The position numbers were made by a program, and so were the translations under genes. From Xanthomonas melonis (lineage in GTDB: Bacteria; Pseudomonadota; Gammaproteobacteria; Xanthomonadales; Xanthomonadaceae), in NCBI RefSeq assembly GCF_020783655.1, contig NZ_JAJGQH010000010.1, positions 159,502-223,501 of the forward strand: DNA of 64,000 bases. The letters are read 5' to 3'. Shown piece by piece: positions 57,390-64,000 of the stretch; the first letter of the stretch is position 1; every line of letters starts with the position of its first letter. The notes under the pieces are model-generated. The model did no database searches, was not told the origin of the DNA, and saw only the letters and a list, made by a program, of their open reading frames with translations.

Positions 57390-58934
57390 ATGACCCAGGC
57401 GCCCGCCCATACCTTGCGGCTGATCCTGGGCGATCAGCTCAATCCGCAGCACAGCTGGTTCGCCACGCACGACCCCGGCGTCGTCTACGTGTTGATGGAG
57501 GTGCGCGCGGAAACCGACTATGTGCTTCATCATGCGCAGAAGATCCTGGCGATCTTCGCCGCGATGCGCGCGTTCGCGGCAGCGCTGCGACAAGGCGGCC
57601 ACCGCGTGCGCTATGTGGCGATCGATACTGCCAGCAACCGGCAGTCGATTCCGGCCAACCTGGATGCGCTGATGGCGCATTACCGCGCCCGGCAGCTTCA
57701 GTACCAGGCCCCGGACGAATGGCGGCTGGACCAGGCCCTGCAGCAGTGGGGTGCGGGGCAGGCGTTTGTCGTGCGCATGGTCGACAGCGAGCATTTCCTG
57801 ACCACGCGCGACGAGGTGGCGGGATGCTTCGGTGCGGGCAGCCAGTGGCGCATGGAAGTCTTCTACCGGCAGATGCGCCGACGCCATCGCGTCCTGCTCG
57901 ATGCCACCGGCGCGCCGGAAGGGGGGCGCTGGAATTTCGATCACGACAATCGCGCGCCGTGGCCGGGAGAACCGGCCGCGCCTGCGGATTGGCGCATCGC
58001 GCACGATCATGGTGCGCTGTGGCGCAGCATCGAAGCTGCCGGCGTGCGCAGCTTCGGTGCGCCCATGGCCGATGCGCTGCCCTGGCCGCTGGATCGCGCC
58101 GAGGCGCTGGCGCATCTGCAGGCCTTCATCGAGAACGGCTTGCCGCACTTCGGCCGCTATGAAGATGCGATGAGCACGCGCAGCCCGCGGTTGTTCCATT
58201 CGCTGCTGTCGTTCGCGCTCAACCTCAAGATGCTGCACCCGGCCGAAGTGATCGGCCGTGCCGAGCGGGCATGGCGACAAGGGCAGGCACCGTTGGCATC
58301 GGTGGAAGGCTTCATCCGGCAGATCCTGGGTTGGCGCGAATACGTGCGTGGCGTGTACTGGTCGCAGATGCCAGGTTACGCCGCGTCCAACCATCTCGAT
58401 CAGCATCTGCCGCTGCCGCACTGGTTCTGGGACGGGCAGATCGGCATGCGTTGCCTGGCCGATGCGATCGGCAATTCGCTGGCCAATGCGCACGCCCACC
58501 ATATCCAGCGGCTGATGGTGATCGGCAACTTCGCGCTGCTGGCGGGGCTGGATCCGCAGGCCTTGCACCGCTGGTATCTGGGCGTCTACATCGACGCCTT
58601 CGAATGGGTGGAGCTGCCCAATACGGTCGGCATGAGCCAGTTCGCCGATGGCGGCCTGCTCGGCAGCAAGCCCTACATCAGTGGCGCGGCCTACATCGAT
58701 CGCATGAGCGATTACTGCCGTGGGTGCCGCTATCAGCACAAGGCGCGGGTCGGTGCACAGGCCTGCCCGTACAACGCGTTGTACTGGGATTTCCTGCAGC
58801 GGCAGCGCGCCGTGCTGGGCGCCAACGAACGCCTGGCAATGCCGTATCGGCAGCTCGACGCAATGTCTGCCGACGTGCTGGAAGGGATTCGGGTGCAGGC
58901 CGCACACTGGCGGGCGAATCTGGAGCGGCTTTGA
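57390..58934 (+). CDS. Cryptochrome/photolyase family protein, FeS-BCP (PhrB) type
   Basis: 514-aa flavoprotein of the prokaryotic (6-4) photolyase group. N-terminal part: LRLILGDQLNPQHSWF, VLMEVRAETDYVLHHAQKI. Central WRMEVFYRQMRRR and GGRWNFDHDNRAPWP are group-specific. C-terminal FAD-binding helices: FIRQILGWREYVRGVYW, NHLDQHLPLPHWFWDG, HHIQRLMVIGNFALLAG, YIDAFEWVELPNTVGMSQFADGG. Cysteines for a 4Fe-4S cluster are seen in SDYCRGCRYQHKARVGAQACPYNALYWDF. ATG at 57390; no ribosome site is obvious. Confidence 0.93.
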   Translation: MTQAPAHTLRLILGDQLNPQHSWFATHDPGVVYVLMEVRAETDYVLHHAQKILAIFAAMRAFAAALRQGGHRVRYVAIDTASNRQSIPANLDALMAHYRARQLQYQAPDEWRLDQALQQWGAGQAFVVRMVDSEHFLTTRDEVAGCFGAGSQWRMEVFYRQMRRRHRVLLDATGAPEGGRWNFDHDNRAPWPGEPAAPADWRIAHDHGALWRSIEAAGVRSFGAPMADALPWPLDRAEALAHLQAFIENGLPHFGRYEDAMSTRSPRLFHSLLSFALNLKMLHPAEVIGRAERAWRQGQAPLASVEGFIRQILGWREYVRGVYWSQMPGYAASNHLDQHLPLPHWFWDGQIGMRCLADAIGNSLANAHAHHIQRLMVIGNFALLAGLDPQALHRWYLGVYIDAFEWVELPNTVGMSQFADGGLLGSKPYISGAAYIDRMSDYCRGCRYQHKARVGAQACPYNALYWDFLQRQRAVLGANERLAMPYRQLDAMSADVLEGIRVQAAHWRANLERL

Positions 58935-59289
58935 GACACCGGGGAGGAGGTCGCCTGCGGTGGGCAGGGGCCGATCGCAGGCACCGCTCCCGTCGCGGCC
59001 GGACAACGCCTTCCAGCAGTGGCGCGGTGGGCAACACCGCAGTGGATGTGCCAGGACAGATTGCCGGATGGCCCGGCGCACAGGAGCCACCACACTGGTC
59101 TGCGCAACGCCGGCCCGGGCCGGGGCGTGCGGACCCCGGGGTCGACGTGCCGGCGGCACGCGGGTTCGCCAGCCGCGCGCCGTTTCGCCCACGCCAGCCC
59201 AGCCTGAATGCGCGATCTGACGCTGCCGCGCGCATCTGCGACAATGCCGCGCTGCGCCATGGTGGCGCCTGGCCCGGGAGTTCCCCAAC
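58935..59289. other. 355-bp gap between photolyase and nagZ with no gene seen
   Basis: GC-rich, no supported coding frame, no strong hairpin. It probably contains the nagZ promoter. Confidence 0.55.
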
Positions 59290-60294
59290 ATGCTTCTGAT
59301 CGGCGTTGCCGGTACCGACCTCAGCGCACAGGAACGCGACTGGCTGCAGCACGACGCCGTGGCCGGCGTGGTGCTGTTCACCCGCAACTTCGCTTCGCGC
59401 ACCCAGGTGGCCGAACTGTGCGCCGCCATCCGCGCTGCGGCTCCGCGCCCGGTACTGATCTGTGTGGACCAGGAAGGCGGCCGCGTGCAGCGCTTTCGCG
59501 ACGGCTTCAGCGCGCTGGCGCCGTTGCAGAGCTTCGGTGCGCAGTACGCGCAGGATCCGCAGGGCGCACTCGCTGCGGCCCGTGCGCATGCGCAGTTGAT
59601 GGCCGGCGAAGTCCGCGCCAGCGGCGTGGACCTGAGTTTCGCCCCGGTGGTGGATCTGGGCCGCGGCAACCGCGCCATCGGCGATCGCGCGTTCAGCGAC
59701 GATCCGCAGGTCGTGGCCGCGTTCACCCGTACTTATGTGCAGGCCCTGCATGGCGCCGGCATGGCGGCCACGCTCAAGCATTTCCCCGGCCACGGCACGG
59801 TGCTGGAAGATACCCACGTGGATCACGCCAGCGATCCGCGTCCGCTGGAGGTACTGCAGGCCGAAGACCTGGTGCCGTTCGTGGCCGGCATCGAGGCCGG
59901 CGCCGATGCGGTGATGATGGCGCATGTGGTCTACCCGCAGGTCGCGCCGGAGCCCGCCGGCTACTCGCCGCGCTGGATCGAGCAGATCCTGCGCGGGCAA
60001 CTGGGGTTCCGCGGCGTGGTGTTCTCCGACGATATCGGCATGGCCGCCTCGTTCAGTGCCGGTGGCGTGGCAGCGCGGGTGCATGCGCATCTGGATGCCG
60101 GCTGCGATGTGGTGCTGGTCTGCCACCCGGAGCTGGTTCCCGAATCGCTGCAGGCCGTGCAGGGCCGCAGCCTCAACACCGCCGCGCTGATCGGTCTGAT
60201 CGGACGCGGCGCGCTCGGTTGGGACGGCGTCCTGGCCGGCACCGATGCTTCCTTCAACTCTCCTCTTTCCGCCCCTTTCGGAACACTTGCCTGA
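59290..60294 (+). CDS. nagZ: Beta-N-acetylhexosaminidase NagZ (GH3)
   Basis: 334-aa cytoplasmic enzyme that removes N-acetylglucosamine from anhydro-muropeptides during cell-wall recycling. Marks of NagZ: MLLIGVAGTDLSAQERDWL, GVVLFTRNF, CVDQEGGRVQRFRDGFSALAP, APVVDLGRGNRAIGDRAFS, the catalytic loop KHFPGHGTVLEDTHVDHASD (His/Asp dyad) and the nucleophile Asp in VVFSDDIGMAAS. Single-domain GH3 form, as expected. The stop overlaps the next gene (TGATG). Confidence 0.96.
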   Translation: MLLIGVAGTDLSAQERDWLQHDAVAGVVLFTRNFASRTQVAELCAAIRAAAPRPVLICVDQEGGRVQRFRDGFSALAPLQSFGAQYAQDPQGALAAARAHAQLMAGEVRASGVDLSFAPVVDLGRGNRAIGDRAFSDDPQVVAAFTRTYVQALHGAGMAATLKHFPGHGTVLEDTHVDHASDPRPLEVLQAEDLVPFVAGIEAGADAVMMAHVVYPQVAPEPAGYSPRWIEQILRGQLGFRGVVFSDDIGMAASFSAGGVAARVHAHLDAGCDVVLVCHPELVPESLQAVQGRSLNTAALIGLIGRGALGWDGVLAGTDASFNSPLSAPFGTLA

Positions 60295-60848
60295 TGTCCA
60301 CGCTCACCATTTCCCAGGCCCTGGCCCAAGCCGATCTGCTGGTCGATCGTCCGGCCATCGACGCCGCCGTCGCCACCATCGCCGATGCGATCGCGCGCGA
60401 CTATGCCGGCGAAGTGCCGGTGTATCTCACCATCATGCACGGCGCGCTGCCGTTCTCCGGGCAACTCGCGCTGGAGCTGGGCACGCGTGGTCAGGATCTG
60501 CAGTTCGATTACCTGCATGCGACCCGTTACCGCGGCGAAACCGTCGGCGGCGAGCTGGTGTGGAAGCACCGCCCGGCCACCGCGTTGTTCGGTCGCCGGG
60601 TGATCCTGGTGGACGACATCCTCGACGAGGGGTACACCCTGCAGGGTGTGCGCCAGTGGTGCCTGGAGCAGGGGGCGACCGATGTGCGCGTGGCGGTATT
60701 GACCGTCAAGCGCCACGACCGCTGCGTGCCCGGCGTGACCGCCGATTACGTGGGCGTGGAAGTGGACGACCGCTACGTGTTCGGTTTCGGTATGGACGTC
60801 AACGAGCAGTTGCGCGGTATTCCCGCCATCTATGCGATGAAACAGTAA
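60294..60848 (+). CDS. Hypoxanthine-guanine phosphoribosyltransferase
   Basis: 184-aa type I phosphoribosyltransferase that turns hypoxanthine or guanine and PRPP into IMP or GMP. PRPP loop VILVDDILDEGYTLQGV, pyrophosphate loop LTIMHGALPFSGQLALEL, base-binding VKRHDRCVPGVTADYVGVEVDDRYVFGFGMDVNEQLRGIPAIY. ATG overlaps the nagZ stop, so the two are co-translated. With the following methylthioinosine phosphorylase it forms a small purine-salvage group. Confidence 0.93.
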   Translation: MSTLTISQALAQADLLVDRPAIDAAVATIADAIARDYAGEVPVYLTIMHGALPFSGQLALELGTRGQDLQFDYLHATRYRGETVGGELVWKHRPATALFGRRVILVDDILDEGYTLQGVRQWCLEQGATDVRVAVLTVKRHDRCVPGVTADYVGVEVDDRYVFGFGMDVNEQLRGIPAIYAMKQ

Positions 60849-61079
60849 CTCCATCCGGCCGCAGCCGCGGCTGCGCGTGTCGGCTGCGCTTGGGACGCGA
60901 CAGCGCGCGGGTGAGCTCCGGCGCCGCGCGCACCTGCGCCGCGCGCACCTGCGCCCTGCAGGAATGCATTGCATCTCGGCGCCGGCAGCCGCGTCTGTGT
61001 CATTCGCCGCTGGCCTGGCGCAGCGCGCAACCCGCCGCGCGTTGCGCGCATCCACATCCGTTCGTCACAGAGGTTGCCC

Positions 61080-61832
61080 ATGTCTTCCCATTCCATCGCC
61101 CTGGCCGTCATCGGCGGCACCGGTGTCTACAAGCTCGCACAGCTCGACGAGGTGCAGACGCACGAGATCGAGACGCCCTACGGTGCGCCCTCTGGGCCGA
61201 TCCGTGTTGGCATGTTGCTCGGCCATCGCGTCGCCTTCCTGGCGCGGCATGGCGAGGGGCATTCGCTGCCGCCGCACAAGGTCAATTACCGCGCAAACGT
61301 CGCTGCGCTGCAGCAAATCGGCGCGTCGCGTGTGCTGGCGCTCAATACCGTCGGCGGCATCACCGAGTCGTTCGGACCACGCGTGCTGGCATGCCCGGAC
61401 CAGCTGATCGACTACACCTGGGGCCGCATCTCCACGTTCTGCGAAGAGCCGGGCAGCGAGGTGCAGCATGTGGATTTCGGCCACCCGTATTCGCCGATGT
61501 TCCGCAGCAAGGTGATCGCCGCAGCCAAAGTGACCGGCGTCACGCTGGTGGCCGGCGGATGCTATGGCGCAACCCAGGGGCCGCGCCTGGAAACGATTGC
61601 AGAGATCGCCCGCATGCGCCGAGACGGCTGCGATCTGGTCGGCATGACCGGCATGCCGGAGGCAGGCCTGGCACGCGAAAAAGGCCTGGAATACGCCTGT
61701 CTGGCGATCGTGGCCAACTGGGCGGCAGGCTGCGGCGATGCGCAGGAGATCACCATGGCCGAGGTCCTGGCCAACGTCGAGGCGGCCTCGTCGGGCCTGC
61801 CGGAACTGATCGGCGAACTTGCGCGCGGGTGA
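61080..61832 (+). CDS. mtnP: S-methyl-5'-thioinosine phosphorylase (MTAP/PNP family)
   Basis: 250-aa trimeric-type nucleoside phosphorylase. Seen: ALAVIGGTGVYKL (phosphate loop), VAFLARHGEGHSLPPHKVNYRANVAALQQIGASRVLALNTVGGI, YTWGRISTFCE, GGCYGATQGPRLETIAEIARMRRDGCDLVGMTGMPEAGLAREKGLEYACLAIVANWAAG. Gammaproteobacterial members without an adenosine-type Asp prefer methylthioinosine; here GMTGMPEAGLA fits the inosine type, but this is inferred. It salvages purine from polyamine and homoserine-lactone synthesis, producing hypoxanthine for the neighbouring transferase. ATG at 61080. Confidence 0.88.
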   Translation: MSSHSIALAVIGGTGVYKLAQLDEVQTHEIETPYGAPSGPIRVGMLLGHRVAFLARHGEGHSLPPHKVNYRANVAALQQIGASRVLALNTVGGITESFGPRVLACPDQLIDYTWGRISTFCEEPGSEVQHVDFGHPYSPMFRSKVIAAAKVTGVTLVAGGCYGATQGPRLETIAEIARMRRDGCDLVGMTGMPEAGLAREKGLEYACLAIVANWAAGCGDAQEITMAEVLANVEAASSGLPELIGELARG

Positions 61833-61920
61833 TTGTCATCGAGGCATAAGCTTTGCATACTCGGCGGCGTACGCATCGCCGTACATCACCCATTAATTAT
61901 TGCAAAGGTCTCGCATCACC

Positions 61921-62127
61921 ATGCCGAACGGTACCGTCAAGTGGTTCAACGACGCCAAGGGATTTGGCTTCATCTCACCGGAGGACGGCAGCGCCGATGT
62001 CTTCGCGCACTTCTCCGCGATCAACTCCAAGGGCTTCCGCAGCCTGCAGGAAGGCCAGGCCGTCACGTATGACGTGACCCAGGGCCCCAAGGGTGCCCAG
62101 GCTTCGAACATTACGCCGGTCGAGTAA
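61921..62127 (+). CDS. Cold-shock protein (CspA family)
   Basis: 68-aa single OB-fold RNA chaperone. RNP1-type [11 protein letters not shown] and RNP2-type VFAHFSAI motifs are present in [18 protein letters not shown]...[32 protein letters not shown] at 61921 gives the standard length; a TTG at 61900 is not needed. It is followed 24 bp later by a classical terminator. The leader from the phosphorylase stop (about 88 bp) is AT-rich near 61890. Confidence 0.97.
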   Translation: MPNGTVKWFNDAKGFGFISPEDGSADVFAHFSAINSKGFRSLQEGQAVTYDVTQGPKGAQASNITPVE

Positions 62128-62151
62128 TCTGACTTGATTGTGCGGTTGAAG

Positions 62152-62178
62152 AACCCCGCTACGGCGGGGTTTTTTTTG
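62152..62178 (+). terminator. Intrinsic terminator of the cold-shock gene
   Basis: aaccccgc-tac-ggcggggtt stem followed by tttttttt. The best-formed intrinsic terminator in the window. Confidence 0.93.
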
Positions 62179-62223
62179 GCCGGCCCCTGCGGGCATGGCG
62201 AGGGCAGAACAGGGTCGGGGAAG

Positions 62224-63492
62224 ATGCAACGGGCATTGCGGATTGCGGTGGTGGGCTACGGAACGGCCGGTCAGGCCCTGGCGGTCCTGCTGGGCGCCGA
62301 TGGGCACCAGCTGGATGTCTTCGAACGCGCGGCAGCACCGGGACCGGTGGGCGCCGGGTTTCTGCTGCAGCCTAGCGGCCTGCAGGTGCTGTGGAAGATG
62401 GGCTTGTTGTCTCAGGCCCTGGCGCACGGCGCGCCGGTGCGACGCCTGTACGGCGAAACGCCCTGCGGGCGCGCGGTGATGGACATGCGTTACCGCGATC
62501 TGGATCCGTGCCTGATGGGTGTGGGCATGCAGCGTGGAGCCTTGTTTGCGTTGCTGCGCGATGCGTGGCCCGACGGTACGCAGCTGCAGACCGATACCCG
62601 CATCACCGCGATCGACCATGACGGCAGGCGGGTGCAGGACCAGCGTGGGCAGTGGCACGGCCCCTACGATCTAATCGTTGCCGCCGATGGCTCGGCCTCG
62701 GCGTTGCGCGCGCAGGTGCAGGGCACGCGGCTGGATCGGGTGTATCCGTGGGGCGCATTGTGGTGCCTGCTGCCACGCGATGACTGGCCGTTCGTGGACG
62801 AGCTGCGTCAGCGCTACATCGGCGCACGCAAGATGATCGGGCTGTTGCCGGTCGGCACGCGGCCGGGCGACGACACACCGCGCCTGAGTTTCTTCTGGAG
62901 TCTGCCGTGCAGCGATTTCGCTGCATGGGAACAACGCGGTATCGCGGCCTGGCGCGAGGAAGTGGCGCAGATGTGGCCCGATGCCATCGCCCGCCTGGAG
63001 ACGGTGCAATTGCACACCGCGCTGGCCCGCGCCAGCTACCGCGATGCGGTGATGACGCGCTGGCACCGTGGCCGCCTGGTGCTGGCCGGCGATGCTGCGC
63101 ACTCCATGAGTCCGCAGCTGGGTCAGGGGGTGAACATGGCGCTGCTGGATGCGCTGGCGCTGCGCGATGCGTTGCGCGCGGGCGCCGACCTGGACGACGC
63201 CCTGCTGCGCTACCAGCACGAGCGCCAGGCGCATGTGGCGATCTATCACCGCTGGAGCCGATGGCTGACGCCGTTGTTCCAGTCCGAGCGCGATCTGTGG
63301 GCGCATGGCCGCGATCTGTTGCTACGACCGCTGGGCCGGGTGCCGGGCGGGCGCGGGCATATGCTGCGCGTGCTCAGCGGTACCCAGCATGGCTGGTTCG
63401 GCAAATTGGCGTTGGCGCCGGAGTTCGTGGAGGCGCTGTCGCAGCCCTGCGCGCAGCCGATCGGCCAAGGCGTCGAGGCAGCGGTGCGCTAG
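62224..63492 (+). CDS. FAD-dependent monooxygenase (salicylate/PHBH-like)
   Basis: 422-aa flavin monooxygenase. Rossmann motif IAVVGYGTAGQALAVLLGADGHQLDVFERA, substrate-side VGAGFLLQPSGLQVLWKMG, the DG motif LIVAADGSASALRAQV, and GD motif GRLVLAGDAAHSMSPQLGQGVNMALLDALAL. All signature sites of class A hydroxylases are present. ATG at 62224 (MQRALRIAVVG) is chosen over 62134, which would lie across the cold-shock terminator. It stands alone, and its substrate is unknown. Confidence 0.9.
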   Translation: MQRALRIAVVGYGTAGQALAVLLGADGHQLDVFERAAAPGPVGAGFLLQPSGLQVLWKMGLLSQALAHGAPVRRLYGETPCGRAVMDMRYRDLDPCLMGVGMQRGALFALLRDAWPDGTQLQTDTRITAIDHDGRRVQDQRGQWHGPYDLIVAADGSASALRAQVQGTRLDRVYPWGALWCLLPRDDWPFVDELRQRYIGARKMIGLLPVGTRPGDDTPRLSFFWSLPCSDFAAWEQRGIAAWREEVAQMWPDAIARLETVQLHTALARASYRDAVMTRWHRGRLVLAGDAAHSMSPQLGQGVNMALLDALALRDALRAGADLDDALLRYQHERQAHVAIYHRWSRWLTPLFQSERDLWAHGRDLLLRPLGRVPGGRGHMLRVLSGTQHGWFGKLALAPEFVEALSQPCAQPIGQGVEAAVR

Positions 63493-63499
63493 CTGTGTA
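63488..63499. repeat. Left direct repeat flanking the SymE relic
   Basis: gctagctgtgta, overlapping the monooxygenase stop codon; the same 12 bases recur at 63923-63934 and are followed by cccacc after two differing bases in both. Confidence 0.6.
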
Positions 63500-63599
63500 C
63501 GCCCACCCATTGCATCTGCCAGCGCACGGCCCACTCGCGCGCGTACGCGCCACGCGCCGCACAAGCGGGTGCAGTGGGTCGTTGTGCAACCCGACCGCA

Positions 63600-63886
63600 C
63601 CGAGCTGCCACCGATGCTGCCGCCCGACCCGGACGCCTCCTCCGTAAGGCCCCGGCGCGCTACGTGCACCCCGCCGCGCCAGTGCACCGTCAGCTACACC
63701 CATTACCCCGGCGCCCACGACCACCGGCGACCAGCACGTGCCGCACGTTCGCCTCAGCGGCCTAGGGCTGGAACAACTGGGCTTTGCCATCGGCATCAGC
63801 GCATCACCGCCAGCGCGGGCCAGTTGCTGGTGAAGGTGTTGCCGCTGGCGGAGATGCCTGCAAAACAACTTGGGGCGCATCGATGA
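63600..63886 (+). pseudogene. Relic of a SymE-type toxin gene (two frameshifts)
   Basis: Three segments that normally lie in one SymE-like protein appear in different frames: CTVSYTHYPG (63683, frame 1), HVRLSGLGLEQLGFAIG (63744, frame 2), then RITASAGQLLVKVLP (63800, back in frame 1) to a TGA at 63884-63886. E. coli SymE has the matching order (LTVSYASRYPDY, ITLKGQWLEAAGFATG). In the working family this AbrB-fold protein is an endoribonuclease-like toxin kept in check by an antisense RNA. Here the frame breaks should abolish it. The sequence before about 63600 is not recognisable. Confidence 0.75.
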
Positions 63887-63922
63887 GCGCCGCCCGCCGC
63901 ATTCAGATGAATGTTGTTTGCC

Positions 63923-63934
63923 GCTAGCTGTGTA
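63923..63934. repeat. Right direct repeat flanking the SymE relic
   Basis: gctagctgtgta, identical to 63488-63499. The remaining 66 bases to the window edge hold no gene that I can support. Confidence 0.6.
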
Positions 63935-64000
63935 AACCCACCACGTTGTTCAGTGTGATGTGGATCCTGGAGATGGGAGGTTGGTGTCCGAGGCTGGCAT

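Overview
The window is a high-GC, densely coded piece of a gammaproteobacterial chromosome, almost certainly Xanthomonas. The grounds are the gene content and order (hslR, katG and mutS; rpoE-rseA-mucD-lepA-lepB-rnc-era-recO), a large TonB-dependent receptor beside plant-cell-wall glycosidases, an IS1595-family element, and intergenic repeats of the 'gggattcgggattgg' and 'ccttctcccgcgggcgggagaagg' types. These assignments rest on reading the proteins; no database search was possible.

Layout. 1-8271: the end of a MATE exporter, a 98-bp tandem repeat array, hslR, katG, a DUF937 protein, a SnoaL-like protein and mutS. 8272-9259: about 1 kb without a convincing gene. 9260-15584: a compact six-gene enzyme operon (VOC metalloenzyme, a divergent 373-aa tryptophan 2,3-dioxygenase homologue, FAD monooxygenase, class V PLP enzyme, SDR-like protein, class I aminotransferase). 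This is the best candidate here for an undescribed pathway. I infer that it modifies tryptophan or a close relative. 15693-18550: a chemoreceptor and a small orphan protein. 18763-25175: an accessory stretch with a GH29 alpha-L-fucosidase, a complete but inactivated IS1595-type element with its 8-bp target duplication, two AT-richer orphan genes and a decayed second copy of the small orphan gene.

25176-31794: a galactan-use locus on the minus strand (TonB-dependent receptor, GH53 endo-galactanase, GH2 beta-galactosidase). 32292-39499: a valine-catabolism operon (mmsA, acyl-CoA dehydrogenase, enoyl-CoA hydratase, 3-hydroxyisobutyryl-CoA hydrolase, mmsB) divergent from an acyl-CoA-sensing type regulator. 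Pairs of TGCGAA half-sites at 9-bp spacing lie between them. 39803-43177: a CDF metal exporter and a FadJ-like beta-oxidation enzyme.

43414-52412: the envelope-stress and house-keeping operon rpoE, rseA, mucD, lepA, lepB, DUF4845, rnc, era, recO. 52517-63492: a REC-HPt regulator, rlmD, a CYTH phosphatase, a FrnE/DsbA-like protein, a renalase-like FAD protein next to an FeS-type photolyase, nagZ, a purine phosphoribosyltransferase, a methylthioinosine phosphorylase, a cold-shock protein with a clear terminator and an FAD monooxygenase. 63600-63886 holds a frameshifted relic of a SymE-type toxin gene, flanked by a short direct repeat. No tRNA, rRNA, CRISPR array or phage integrase was seen.
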